Below, piece after piece: positions 24,033 through 32,857 of a stretch of DNA of 64,000 bases. The position numbers were made by a program, and so were the translations under genes. Source of the DNA: Arsenicicoccus dermatophilus (GTDB taxonomy: Bacteria; Actinomycetota; Actinomycetes; Actinomycetales; Dermatophilaceae). The DNA is taken from positions 186,001 through 250,000 of the forward strand of contig NZ_JAKZHU010000002.1 in assembly GCF_022568795.1 (NCBI RefSeq). The letters are read 5' to 3'. Under the pieces are notes generated by a model. That model was given only the letters and a program-made list of their open reading frames with translations, was not told the origin of the DNA and searched no databases. Position 1 is the first letter of the stretch, and the number at the start of each line of letters is the position of its first letter.

Positions 24033-25595
24033 ATGAGCACTTCCACCACCAAGCAGGGCACCGGGTCCTCCGGGGCGCCATGGGGCGGCCGCAAGGGCCT
24101 GCTGCTCGGGGCCATCGTCCTCGCCACGGCCCTCGTGACCATCGGCGTGGTCGCCCTCCTGCTGAACATCTTCCAGCACAAGCAGGAGGCCAAGCAGACG
24201 AGCTTCGCGGTGACGCAGCTCGACGACACGGTGGTCGACCCTGCCGTGTGGGGCCGCAACTTCCCCCTGCAGTACGACATGTACCTCAAGACCTCGGACC
24301 AGAGCCGGACGAAGTTCGGCGGCTCCGAGGCGCTCCCGCAGACGCCCTCCCAGGCCGACCCGCGCTCCGTGGTCGCCGGCAGCAAGCTGGAGAAGGACCC
24401 CCGCCTGGTGCAGATGTGGGCCGGCTATGCCTTCAGCAAGGACTATCGCGAGAAGCGCGGCCACGCCTACATGCTCATCGACCAGCGCGACACCAAGCGG
24501 GTCCAGGACTTCAAGCAGCCCGGCACCTGCCTGAACTGCCACGCGTCGATGGTCAAGGTCTACAAGGACCTCGGCAACGGTGACATGAACGCCGGCTTCG
24601 ACAAGATCAACCACATGACCTATGCCGAGGCGACCAAGCTGGTCGACCACCCGGTCGCCTGCATCGACTGCCACGACCCCAAGACCATGCAGCTGCGGAT
24701 CTCGCGTCCGGCGTTCATGAACGGCATCAAGGCGCTCAAGGCCAGCCAGGGCATCCAGAACTACGACGTCAACAAGCAGGCCACCACGGCCGAGATGCGC
24801 ACCTTCGTCTGCGCCCAGTGCCACGTCGAGTACTACTTCAAGGGCAAGGAGAAGACCCTCACCTTCCCCTGGGCCAAGGGCGTCAACCTCGACGACGAGT
24901 TCGCGTACTACCAGGAGCAGGGCTTCACCGACTGGGAGCACAAGATCACCGGGGCGCCCATGCTGAAGGCCCAGCACCCGGAGTTCGAGATGTGGAACCA
25001 GGGCGTGCACGCCAAGGCCGGTGTCTCCTGCGCCGACTGCCACATGCCCTACACCGCTGTCGGTGCGCAGAAGGTCTCCGACCATCAGGTCCGCAGCCCG
25101 ATGCTCAACGTGAACCGCTCCTGCCAGGTGTGCCACCACGCCTCCGAGGACGAGATGAAGGCTCGCGTCGACACCATCCAGACCCGGGTGCAGAAGACGC
25201 GCGACTCGGCCTTCGACGCGCTGACCCAGCTCATCGCGGACATCGACGCGTCCAGGAAGGCCGGCGTGGCCCAGGACCGGATCGAGGCGGCCCAGAGCTG
25301 GCACCGCAAGGCGTCCTTCTACATCGACTACGTCGTGTCCGAGAACTCCACCGGCTTCCACGCACCCGAGGAGAGCATCCGCTACCTGCAGGAGGCGACG
25401 GACGCGGTCCGCAAGGGCCAGCTCGCCCTCGTCGGCAAGGAGAAGATCGACCCGACCGCGGTCAATGCCTTCCAGATGTGGAAGGCGAAGAAGGCCGCCG
25501 ACGCCGCCGCGGCCGCGAACCCCGCGGCGACGGCCACCACCCCGACGCCGGTCGCGAACCTGACGGACGCGGCGACGCCCACCCCCTCGCACTGA
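24033..25595 (+). CDS. nrfA: Ammonia-forming cytochrome c nitrite reductase NrfA
   Basis: A 520-residue pentaheme enzyme that reduces nitrite to ammonium outside the membrane, held by an N-terminal TM helix (GLLLGAIVLATALVTIGVVA). Heme sites in order are CLNCH, CIDCH, CAQCH, CADCH and CQVCH. The first, catalytic heme normally has CxxCK; here it is CxxCH, a known minority NrfA type. The active-site Tyr region (CHVEYYFKGKEKTLTFPW) and the distal His region (QGVHAKAGVSCADCHMPY) are intact. The C-terminus carries an Ala/Thr/Pro-rich tail. A terminator follows at 25637-25666. Confidence 0.95.
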   Translation: MSTSTTKQGTGSSGAPWGGRKGLLLGAIVLATALVTIGVVALLLNIFQHKQEAKQTSFAVTQLDDTVVDPAVWGRNFPLQYDMYLKTSDQSRTKFGGSEALPQTPSQADPRSVVAGSKLEKDPRLVQMWAGYAFSKDYREKRGHAYMLIDQRDTKRVQDFKQPGTCLNCHASMVKVYKDLGNGDMNAGFDKINHMTYAEATKLVDHPVACIDCHDPKTMQLRISRPAFMNGIKALKASQGIQNYDVNKQATTAEMRTFVCAQCHVEYYFKGKEKTLTFPWAKGVNLDDEFAYYQEQGFTDWEHKITGAPMLKAQHPEFEMWNQGVHAKAGVSCADCHMPYTAVGAQKVSDHQVRSPMLNVNRSCQVCHHASEDEMKARVDTIQTRVQKTRDSAFDALTQLIADIDASRKAGVAQDRIEAAQSWHRKASFYIDYVVSENSTGFHAPEESIRYLQEATDAVRKGQLALVGKEKIDPTAVNAFQMWKAKKAADAAAAANPAATATTPTPVANLTDAATPTPSH

Positions 25596-25636
25596 GGGAC
25601 CCCGGGGAGGCCGGCTCGGCCTCCCCGCCACCGGAC

Positions 25637-25666
25637 CAGACCGCCTCGTGGGGACGAGGCGGTCTG
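25637..25666 (+). terminator. Terminator after nrfA
   Basis: A 13-bp perfect stem, CAGACCGCCTCGT (25637-25649) with ACGAGGCGGTCTG (25654-25666), and a GGGG loop. Confidence 0.85.
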
Positions 25667-25724
25667 CTCCGCGTCCGGGGACTCGGCGCGCCGATCCGAA
25701 CCGGTGACGGGGCCACCGTCCCAC

Positions 25725-25801
25725 GGGCCAGGCTGGCCCCTTGGCACGTTCGACGAGGGGGCAGAACGTGATCGGTGGGGCCAGCCTGGCCCCACCGATC
25801 A
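25725..25801. repeat. Dispersed paired-palindrome element, copy 2
   Basis: Arms GGGCCAGGCTGGCCC (25725-25739) and GGGGCCAGCCTGGCCCC (25777-25793) enclose a linker with TTGGCACGTTC. Read on the other strand, the layout matches copy 1 at 2350-2419. The right arm is extended into a 33-bp perfect palindrome (25769-25801, centre 25785). It lies between the nrfA terminator and the cytochrome maturation operon. Confidence 0.7.
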
Positions 25802-25867
25802 GGGACGTGGAGGAGCGTCGGCCCGTGGTGCTGACGCACCGTGCCCGAGTGTGCCTTCTCTGTACCC

Positions 25868-25898
25868 CTCTCTATCCTTCAAACCCCGACTCTCTATC
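25868..25898 (+). promoter_or_regulatory. Direct repeat CTCTCTATC with 22-bp period upstream of the ccs operon
   Basis: CTCTCTATC occurs at 25868-25876 and 25890-25898, two helical turns apart, in a stretch (25857-25912) much less GC-rich than its surroundings. It lies ~105 bp before the TPR gene. This is a plausible activator site and promoter region for the cytochrome c maturation operon. With the terminator and the repeat element it accounts for the 406-bp gap after nrfA. Confidence 0.3.
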
Positions 25899-26001
25899 TC
25901 GACCGTGACCCCTGAGGGATGGCCGCCCTGGCGCAGGCGGGGGACAGTGGTCTCATCGGACTCCCCGCGGCCCCTGGGCCGCCCGACGCACAGGACCTTC
26001 C

Positions 26002-26997
26002 ATGACGCAGCCCACGACCGGGGCGACGACCCCGGGCGCACCACCCCCCTCCCCTCAGGCGCCGGTGGTGCCGCAGCACGAGGCGGGTGACCTGCGTCAG
26101 GCCCTGCTGACCTCGCTGGGGCTGCCCCGGGACGCCACTCCCGACGACGTGGACGTCGCCCACGACCGGGTCGCGGCCTACCTCGCCGCCGCGCCCGCCG
26201 AGCTGTCCGTCTGGGCGCACCAGCAGGCCGCTGCCGCGGACGCGGCGCACGCCGTCCTCACCGGCAAGGCGGGCGACGTCCTGGCCCGGCGCGTCGCGGC
26301 CACCTCCGCGAGTCGTCCGGGCGCCACCGCCGCCGCGCCCGCCCGCCGCACCCTGCCGACTCCGCTGCTGCTCCTCGCCGGGCTGGCTCTGATCACCGGG
26401 ATCGTGCTGGGCGTCTACAAGTTCGGGCCCGGAGCGCAGACCACGGCGACCAAGCCTCCGGTCACCATGGGCGACCAGGGCAGCGGGCAGGACGCGACGC
26501 CTCAGGGCATGCCCACCCAGGCCAAGCCCACCCCCGCGGACCCCGCCAAGATCAAGGCCCTGCAGGACAAGGTCGCCAAGAACCCGCAGGACGTCTCCTC
26601 GATGGCCCAGCTCGGCGACCTCTACTTCGGCGCCGACGACTTCACGAACGCCGCCCTGTGGCGGGACAAGCTCGTCGCGCAGCGCCCGACGGACACCGAC
26701 ATGCTGCTGGCCGCCGGCGTCGCCCACCTCAACGCCGGTGACCGCGCCCAGGCCAAGGCCCAGTGGGAGCGGGCGATCGCGCTCGAGCCCAAGAAGGCCG
26801 AGGCGTACTACGACCTGGGCTTCCTCTACCTCACCCAGACGCCCCCGGACTCCGCCCGCGCCAAGCAGATGTGGGACAAGGTCGTCGAGCTCGACGGCAA
26901 CGGCCCGCTCTCGCAGAAGGTCCAGAACCACATGGGCGCGCTCATGACCCCCGCCCCCGGCGGCGCGAGCACCCCCGCTCCGACGACCAGCAAGTGA
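26002..26997 (+). CDS. Membrane TPR protein, NrfG/CcmI-like, with J-like N-terminus
   Basis: A 331-residue protein. Residues ~28-90 resemble a J-domain (LLTSLGLPRDATPDDVDVAH ... AADAAHAVLTG) but lack HPD. One TM helix follows (LLLLAGLALITGIVLGVY), then exported TPR repeats (DVSSMAQLGDLYFGADDFTN; DMLLAAGVAHLNAGDRAQAK; AEAYYDLGFLYLTQ) and an Ala/Pro/Thr tail. In proteobacteria the TPR proteins NrfG and CcmI present apocytochrome to the heme-ligation machinery. First place in an operon with ccdA, resB, ccsB and a thioredoxin suggests the same job for NrfHA. Confidence 0.8.
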   Translation: MTQPTTGATTPGAPPPSPQAPVVPQHEAGDLRQALLTSLGLPRDATPDDVDVAHDRVAAYLAAAPAELSVWAHQQAAAADAAHAVLTGKAGDVLARRVAATSASRPGATAAAPARRTLPTPLLLLAGLALITGIVLGVYKFGPGAQTTATKPPVTMGDQGSGQDATPQGMPTQAKPTPADPAKIKALQDKVAKNPQDVSSMAQLGDLYFGADDFTNAALWRDKLVAQRPTDTDMLLAAGVAHLNAGDRAQAKAQWERAIALEPKKAEAYYDLGFLYLTQTPPDSARAKQMWDKVVELDGNGPLSQKVQNHMGALMTPAPGGASTPAPTTSK

Positions 26998-26998
26998 C

Positions 26999-27718
26999 AT
27001 GGACGGGGTCTCCCTCCCGCTGGCGCTGCTCGCGGGGATCGTGGCCTTCGCGTCACCGTGCTTCCTGCCGGTGGTGCCGGTGTTCGTGAGCTGTGTCGCG
27101 GGCACCACCCCCGCCGGCGGCCACCGGGCCCGGCGGGCCGCGGCCACCCAGGCGCTCGCCTTCGTGCTGGGCTTCTCGATCGTCTTCACCCTGATCTGGG
27201 TGTCCATGGGGCTGATCGGCGTGGTCGCCGGTGGTCACCGCGACCTGCTGCGGATCGCCGGCGGCATCCTCCTCGTGGTCATGGGGCTGCACGTGGCCGG
27301 GCTGATCGAGATCTCGGCGCTCTACCGCGAGGTGCACGCCCCGGTGCGGGGCACGACGGGCCGACCCGGCGAGCAGCCTCCGTCATACACGAGGTCGCTG
27401 CTGATGGGCCTCGCCTTCGGGGCCGGGTGGACCCCCTGCATCGGCCCGGTCCTCGGCGGCGTCCTCGGCCTGGCCACCGCGTCGGAGTCCGTCGGCCGTG
27501 GCGCGCTGCTGCTCGTCGCCTTCTCCCTGGGTCTCGGGATCCCCTTCGTGCTCGTCGCGATGGGCGCCTCCGAGATCACCGTCCGTCTGCGCTGGCTGCA
27601 CCGTCACGAGATGGCCCTGTCCTTGGTCTCCGGAGCCATGCTGATCGGCATCGGCTTCGCCATGATCACCAACCTCCTCGGCAGGCTCTCGGGCCTGGTC
27701 CCGGCCTTCGGCTTCTGA
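26999..27718 (+). CDS. ccdA: Cytochrome c biogenesis protein CcdA
   Basis: A 239-residue, six-helix thiol-disulfide transporter that carries reducing power from cytoplasmic thioredoxin to the outside. The two redox cysteines are in ASPCFLPVVPVF and AGWTPCIGPVLGG. The partner that accepts electrons is the thioredoxin-like protein at the end of the same operon. It starts one base after the TPR gene stop. Confidence 0.93.
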   Translation: MDGVSLPLALLAGIVAFASPCFLPVVPVFVSCVAGTTPAGGHRARRAAATQALAFVLGFSIVFTLIWVSMGLIGVVAGGHRDLLRIAGGILLVVMGLHVAGLIEISALYREVHAPVRGTTGRPGEQPPSYTRSLLMGLAFGAGWTPCIGPVLGGVLGLATASESVGRGALLLVAFSLGLGIPFVLVAMGASEITVRLRWLHRHEMALSLVSGAMLIGIGFAMITNLLGRLSGLVPAFGF

Positions 27719-27728
27719 GAGGCCCATC

Positions 27729-29258
27729 ATGAAGCTCCGTCCCACCAGCTCCGCACCGCCCGCCCCCGACGAGCCCACCGAGGGCTCCCTCGCGGGCGAC
27801 ACCATCGAGGCCGCCGACACCATCCGGATGCCCGGGCCCCTGCACCGGGTCTACCGCTTCTTCATCTCCAAGCGCACCGGCATCGGCCTGATCCTGTCCA
27901 TGGCCGTGCTCACCCTGCTCGGCACCATGCTCGTCCAGTCCACCGCCGACCAGCGCGAGGACCCGCAGCTCTACGCCGAGTGGCTCGACACCGTGCGCCC
28001 CAAGTACCAGGGCTGGACCGACATCCTGGACTGGCTCGGCCTGTTCGACGTCTTCGGGTCGTGGTACTTCAAGGCCGTCAACATCCTGCTGTGCATCTCG
28101 ATCCTGTGCTGCGTCGTGCACCGCGTCCCGCTGCTGCGCAAGCGCGCGACCCGGCCCCAGCTGCACGTCACCGAGCCGTTCTTCGCCCACGCCGGGATCC
28201 ACCACGACCTGACCGTGCCGGTCCCGCCCGAGCAGGCCGAGACCCGGGTCCGGGCCGCCCTGTCCGCCGCGCGCTACCGGATCCTCGAGGACCCCAAGGG
28301 CCCCGGCCGCAACACCTACGCCGACAGGTTCCGGTGGATGCCCTTCGGCACGATCATGGCCCACGTCGCCTTCGTGATCATCCTGCTCGGCTGCCTGATC
28401 ACCGCCAACACCGGCTTCAGCGTCGCCAGCCTGCCGATCACCGTCGGCACCCGCACCGACGTGGGCCACGGCACCGGGCTCAGCATCGAGGCGACGAGCT
28501 TCGAGGACGCCTACTACGACGACGGCCGCCCCAAGGACTACGTCAGCCACCTCGTGCTCTACAAGGACGGGGTCAAGGTCAAGGAGCAGGACACCCGCGT
28601 CAACGAGCCGTTGCGGTACGACGGGGTGAAGTTCTTCCAGGCGGCCTTCGGCTTCGCGGCCAAGGTCTCGGTCAAGGACCGGACCGGCACCGTGATCTAC
28701 CAGGGCGGCGTCCCGCTCAAGGTCAGCACCCCCGACGGCGAGCACGTCTACGGCAAGGTCGCCGTGCCCGGGCGCGACGTCGACCTCTTCGTCGTCACCT
28801 CCGCGTCCGGCAAGGTCGACCCCGAGCTCGGACCCGGCGCCGCCGTCATCCGGATCATGCCCACCGACAAGGACGAGAACCTCGGCGAGCAGGTCGTCAC
28901 CCAGGGCCAGTCCGCGACGATCCGCGGCCTGACCTACACCTTCGAGCGCGAGGCGCAGTACACCGACCTGATGGTCTCCGACGACCCCGGCGCGCTGTGG
29001 GTGTGGATCGGCTCCGGCATGATCCTGGTCGGTATGACGGTCACGATGTTCCTGCGGCACCGTCGCCTGTGGGTGCGCGTCGTCCCCGCCGAGGGCGGCT
29101 CCCGCATCCGCATCGCCTCCTCCGAGCGGCACGACACGGCCTACGAGGGCTGGGCCGCCCGACTCGTCGAGGGCATCGCCGCCGACCTCGGCGCCACCCC
29201 TACCTCCGCCGCGTCCGGGTCCGACCGGGCCGCCCGTCACAGCACTGTAGGAGCCTGA
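27729..29258 (+). CDS. resB: Cytochrome c maturation protein ResB (Ccs1)
   Basis: A 509-residue membrane protein of system II heme attachment. TM segments include TGIGLILSMAVLTLLGTMLV, NILLCISILCCVVHRVPLL, GTIMAHVAFVIILLGCLITA and ALWVWIGSGMILVGMTVTMF, with a large extracytoplasmic domain before the last. With CcsB it exports heme and joins it to CxxCH cysteines. It is positioned between ccdA and ccsB. Confidence 0.93.
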   Translation: MKLRPTSSAPPAPDEPTEGSLAGDTIEAADTIRMPGPLHRVYRFFISKRTGIGLILSMAVLTLLGTMLVQSTADQREDPQLYAEWLDTVRPKYQGWTDILDWLGLFDVFGSWYFKAVNILLCISILCCVVHRVPLLRKRATRPQLHVTEPFFAHAGIHHDLTVPVPPEQAETRVRAALSAARYRILEDPKGPGRNTYADRFRWMPFGTIMAHVAFVIILLGCLITANTGFSVASLPITVGTRTDVGHGTGLSIEATSFEDAYYDDGRPKDYVSHLVLYKDGVKVKEQDTRVNEPLRYDGVKFFQAAFGFAAKVSVKDRTGTVIYQGGVPLKVSTPDGEHVYGKVAVPGRDVDLFVVTSASGKVDPELGPGAAVIRIMPTDKDENLGEQVVTQGQSATIRGLTYTFEREAQYTDLMVSDDPGALWVWIGSGMILVGMTVTMFLRHRRLWVRVVPAEGGSRIRIASSERHDTAYEGWAARLVEGIAADLGATPTSAASGSDRAARHSTVGA

Positions 29259-29260
29259 CG

Positions 29261-30187
29261 ATGTTCCAGCTCTCCCAGTACGCCCTCGTGGCGGCGACCA
29301 TTCTGGTCGCCCTCGGCGTGGCCGCCACCATCGCCAACCTCACCCGCCACCCCTCGCGGCGGGATGCGCTCGCACCGGCGCCCGCCACCGTCGGCGGCGG
29401 GGGTGGGGTGGCCCTGCACCCCGGCCCGGGCGCCGGCGGGCCTGGCGGGGCCGTCCTCCCGCCCGACGGCGGGGTGCGGCTCGCGGGCTACGCCTCGCTC
29501 GTGACCGGCCTCGCGCTCCTCGCCCTGACCCTCGGCCTGATCTTCAGCGCCCTCGCCACCGGCCACGGCCCCTTCTCGAACCAGCACGAGTTCGCCGTGG
29601 CCTTCGCCTGGGGCATCCTCGCCGCCAACCTCTTCTTCGAGTGGCGCTACCACGCGCGGGCACTCGCGATCTTCGTGCTCCCCTTCGCGCTGGCGATGCT
29701 GGTGTATGCCGTGACCATCGACGCCAAGCCCGGCCCGTTGGTCCCCGCCCTGCAGAACTCCCTGCTGCTCACCGCGCACGTGTTCACCGCCGTCCTCGCC
29801 TACGGCGCCGCCGCGGTCGCCTGCGCCGCCGGCACGCTGTACCTCCTCGCGCCGCACATCCGCTGGCACGGCATGCCCAAGCAGTCCTTCCTCGACGAGC
29901 TGGGCTACCGCGCGGTGATGATCGCCTTCCCGCTGATGACCGTGATGATCATCCTGGGCGCCATCTGGGCCGACGTCGCCTGGGGCCACTACTGGAGCTG
30001 GGACCCCAAGGAGACCGCGGCTCTCGTGACCTGGCTGATCTACGGCGCCTACCTGCACGCCCGCGTCTCCCGCGGGTGGCGCGGCGACCGGTCGGCCTTC
30101 CTGCTGATCCTCGGGTTCGCCGCCGTCATCTTCACCTTCATGGGCAACTACTTCTTCACCGGCATGCACTCCTACGGGGGCAAGTGA
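29261..30187 (+). CDS. ccsB: Cytochrome c heme-ligation protein CcsB (ResC)
   Basis: A 308-residue multi-helix protein with the tryptophan-rich WWD-type heme-binding segment WGHYWSWDPKETAALVTWLI and flanking conserved histidines (QHEFAVAFAWG; LLTAHVFTAVLAYG). It forms the system II synthetase with ResB. There is a Gly/Pro-rich loop after the first helix. Its stop overlaps the start of the thioredoxin gene (TGATG), so production is coupled. Confidence 0.94.
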   Translation: MFQLSQYALVAATILVALGVAATIANLTRHPSRRDALAPAPATVGGGGGVALHPGPGAGGPGGAVLPPDGGVRLAGYASLVTGLALLALTLGLIFSALATGHGPFSNQHEFAVAFAWGILAANLFFEWRYHARALAIFVLPFALAMLVYAVTIDAKPGPLVPALQNSLLLTAHVFTAVLAYGAAAVACAAGTLYLLAPHIRWHGMPKQSFLDELGYRAVMIAFPLMTVMIILGAIWADVAWGHYWSWDPKETAALVTWLIYGAYLHARVSRGWRGDRSAFLLILGFAAVIFTFMGNYFFTGMHSYGGK

Positions 30188-30813
30188 TGGCGACGGCCGC
30201 ACCCGAGCCGACCCAGGAGGACTGGCGCAGCGGCATACGGGGCAGTCGTCGCAACCAGCTCCTCGTGCTGCTGGTCACCGCGCTGCTCGTCGCCGGGGGA
30301 GCCTGGCTGCTCGGCGGCCGCACCGGCAGCGGCAGGAGCGCCACGGCGGGCGGGCAGTCGGTCACCGTGACCGGCGACCGCTCCGGTCCCGCTCCCGAGG
30401 TCGGGAAGGCCCCGCAGGACTTCACCGCCACGACCGTCACCGGCGAGCGGGTGAGCCTGGCGTCCCTCAAGGGCAAGCCGGTCTGGCTGACCTTCGGGGC
30501 GTCCTGGTGCACCGCCTGCCGCGCCGAGGCGCCGGACCTCGAGGCGGCCTACCAGGCGGCCAAGGGGCAGGGGCTGCAGGTCGTCGCCGTCAACCTGCAG
30601 GAGAAGCCCGCCGACGTCCTGGCGTATGCCGGGCGGGTGGGGCTGACCTATCCGCAGGTCGCGGACCCGGAGACGGCGCTGGCGTCGCGCTTCCGGATCG
30701 CGGGGCTGCCGACGCACTTCTTCGTCGACAAGGACGGGGTGCTCCGCAAGATCCACGTCGGCGGGCTCACCCGTGCCGGGATGGGCGAGCAGATCGCTGC
30801 GATCACCCGCTGA
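30187..30813 (+). CDS. Membrane-anchored thioredoxin-like protein (ResA/TlpA type)
   Basis: A 208-residue protein with one N-terminal TM helix (LLVLLVTALLVAGGAWLLGG) and an exported AhpC-TSA/Redoxin domain. The redox motif is ASWCTACRAEAP (CxxC = CTAC), with the cis-Pro loop GLPTHFFVDKDG. It is expected to reduce the CxxCH cysteines of apocytochromes, fed by CcdA. It is the last gene of the operon and faces the convergent DUF4288 gene. Confidence 0.9.
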   Translation: MATAAPEPTQEDWRSGIRGSRRNQLLVLLVTALLVAGGAWLLGGRTGSGRSATAGGQSVTVTGDRSGPAPEVGKAPQDFTATTVTGERVSLASLKGKPVWLTFGASWCTACRAEAPDLEAAYQAAKGQGLQVVAVNLQEKPADVLAYAGRVGLTYPQVADPETALASRFRIAGLPTHFFVDKDGVLRKIHVGGLTRAGMGEQIAAITR

Positions 30814-30853
30814 GCACCTGGGGCCGAGCCGTGCGGTCACCCGGCCGCCGGTC

Positions 30854-31192
30854 TCAGGGCTCGTCGGTCAACGACCGGTCGAACCGGACGTAGGCGTCGT
30901 GGTCCCGGAAGTGCCGGGTGTAGAGGTCGGCGTCCTGCGCCAGGTCCTCGTCGAGCAGCGGCGCCACGTCGACCACCCGGTCGAAGGTCCACACGATGCT
31001 CTCGCCACGATCGTTGCGGTAGCTCGTGGCCGCGGCCCGGCCGCGCTCGGCGGCTCGTGTCCGCGCCTCCTCCGGCGAGTCGGCGTGGATCAGCACGAGG
31101 TCCTCCGACCACAGGGGCACGTAGCCCTGGGCCTGCGAGGACGAGTGGCTGAGCAGCACGGCGACGAACCGGGTGGTCGTGGGCTCGTCCAT
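30854..31192 (-). CDS. DUF4288 domain protein
   Basis: A 112-residue protein fitting DUF4288 (PLWSEDLVLIHADSPEEART, then SYRNDRGESIVWTFDRVVDV). Family members are small, uncharacterised cytoplasmic proteins. It is transcribed toward the ccs operon and separated by 40 bp; the strand change shows it is independent. Confidence 0.75.
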   Translation of the reverse strand: MDEPTTTRFVAVLLSHSSSQAQGYVPLWSEDLVLIHADSPEEARTRAAERGRAAATSYRNDRGESIVWTFDRVVDVAPLLDEDLAQDADLYTRHFRDHDAYVRFDRSLTDEP

Positions 31193-31399
31193 GGCGAATC
31201 TCCTTGGCCTGCTGGGCAGTCGGCAGTCACGAGGGTATGCCGGGGGCGGGCCGGGTGGCGACTGCTCTCGTGTCGCGGGCGGAGCAGGGGCGGCGCATCG
31301 CGGCAGCGGCGGGGGAGGGCGAGAGGGAGCCGCGGCCGGGGAAGGCGCGTCCCACTCGCAGCGTTGTCATCCGAGACGACCTGCTGGAGGAGAGACGCC

Positions 31400-32446
31400 G
31401 TGATCGTGACCGCCATGCTCGTGGGCACCGGTGCCGTGGCCGTGACGGCGGGGGTGGGCCGCTACGCGCGGGAGCGCTGGCGCACCCGCCACCAGCCGAC
31501 CGAGGGGCGCCTGGCACCCGGGGTCGCGCTCACCGCCGCCGGCGGCGCCCTGGTGATGTCGCCCGACGTCCTGGCTGCGGTCGGCCAGCTTCCCGTCGAC
31601 GACCCGGCGTCCGCCGTCGTCCTCGCGCTCTACAACGTCCTCGCCCTCGGTGGCCTCGGCACCGTCGGCGCCGGGATGTGGCTGTCGAGCCGCCGGGTCA
31701 CCCGGGCGGTGCGTGGCGGGGTCGAGTCCGTCGTGGACGGCATACCGCTCGTGGCGCGGCGCCGGGCCCTGCGCCGCGGCACCCCCGCCGACTTCCCGCG
31801 CGAGTGGGCCGGTCTCGTGGCGCTGGACACGGAGCTGACACATCGCTTCCTGCGCTACGAGCGCGACCTGGAGGCGGCCGTGAACTTCCCGGTGATGACC
31901 GACTACACCGACCCGCTCACCCGCGGCGCCCTCGACGCCATGCTGCGGTGCCGCGAGCTGCGGTCCCCGGTGCCGCCGGCCGGGACGCGCGACGTCCGCG
32001 ACACCGACTACGCCCGGGCCGTCGCGGACTTCGCGACCGCGCTGGAGGCGGCCGAGGCCAACGCCGAGCGACTCGTGGCCAGCACCTTCAGCGAGGACGA
32101 GCGTCGGGTGCTCGACGAGGCCGCGGCGACGCTGGAGTTCATGCGGGCGGCCACGACGACGCCGGCGGAGCGGCAGGCGGCGTACGAGCGGGTGGCGGCC
32201 CAGCTCGCGGACTTCCCGCGCCGAGCAGCCGGAACGACCGCCACCGGGACGGCTGCCGCCGACCCCACGCCGACCGCGGCCACCACCTCCAGGGCCTCCG
32301 CCACCGAGGCCGGCACTCCGGGCGTGCGCGGCGAGCAGCTCGCCGTCGCGCCGGACGGATCGGTGCACGTCGTGGGCGAGTCCGGGGCCACCCGGGTCGC
32401 GCGGCCCCATCCCTTCCTGGACGTCGAGGACCGAGCCCGGCGCTGA
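31400..32446 (+). CDS. Hypothetical membrane protein
   Basis: A 348-residue protein of unknown family. GTG 31400 is preceded by GGAGGAGAG. Two TM helices are seen near the N-terminus (TAMLVGTGAVAVTAGVG; VVLALYNVLALGGLGTVGAG), followed by a cytoplasmic helical region with coiled-coil-like stretches (ATALEAAEANAERLVASTFS; LDEAAATLEFMRAATTT). The C-terminus is Ala/Thr-rich and low complexity. No catalytic motif is visible. It ends 61 bp before the first cobalamin riboswitch. Confidence 0.7.
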   Translation: MIVTAMLVGTGAVAVTAGVGRYARERWRTRHQPTEGRLAPGVALTAAGGALVMSPDVLAAVGQLPVDDPASAVVLALYNVLALGGLGTVGAGMWLSSRRVTRAVRGGVESVVDGIPLVARRRALRRGTPADFPREWAGLVALDTELTHRFLRYERDLEAAVNFPVMTDYTDPLTRGALDAMLRCRELRSPVPPAGTRDVRDTDYARAVADFATALEAAEANAERLVASTFSEDERRVLDEAAATLEFMRAATTTPAERQAAYERVAAQLADFPRRAAGTTATGTAAADPTPTAATTSRASATEAGTPGVRGEQLAVAPDGSVHVVGESGATRVARPHPFLDVEDRARR

Positions 32447-32507
32447 CCAGCCGCCTCGTGAACCGCTGCGGGGAACCCGGCGGCCCGCAGCGGTCGGGCG
32501 CCTCCTA

Positions 32508-32708
32508 GGCTGCAGGGGCTGGTCCGGCCGCTCCGACCCGGGGTGGCCGGGGCAAGAGGGAACCCGGTGCGAGTCCGGGACTGCCCCGCAGCGGTGAGTG
32601 GAAACGAGAGCCGTCATGAGCACTGGGTCCTGACCCGGGAAGCGACGGCCGGTAGGCCAGCGTCGAGCGCGACGTCCGTCCACGAGTCCGAAGACCTGCC
32701 AGCAGCCG
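32508..32708 (+). ncRNA. Cobalamin riboswitch 1 (upstream of EamA transporter)
   Basis: It contains the conserved cobalamin aptamer core AGAGGGAACCCGGTGCGAGT, the GGACTGCCCCGCAGCGGTGA segment, CACTGGGT...GGGAAGCGACGG, and the B12 box CGAGTCCGAAGACCTGCC ending at 32700. GGCTGC (32508-32513) can close the aptamer with GCAGCC (32703-32708). A TAGGCT hexamer at 32506 may be the -10. It precedes the transporter gene by 150 bases, space for an expression platform. Confidence 0.93.
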
Positions 32709-32857
32709 TGCACGCCGTGCACGGTGTGGTCGTGGCCTCGAGGGTGGGCTGCTCGACCGGGCGTCCCGCAGGTGTGCTCGGAGCCGTGCTCGCGGGGGTG
32801 TCCGACCGAGCGCGCTCCTCCTGGTCCGACCCCCGGACCGCTCGCGAGGAGAGAGCC

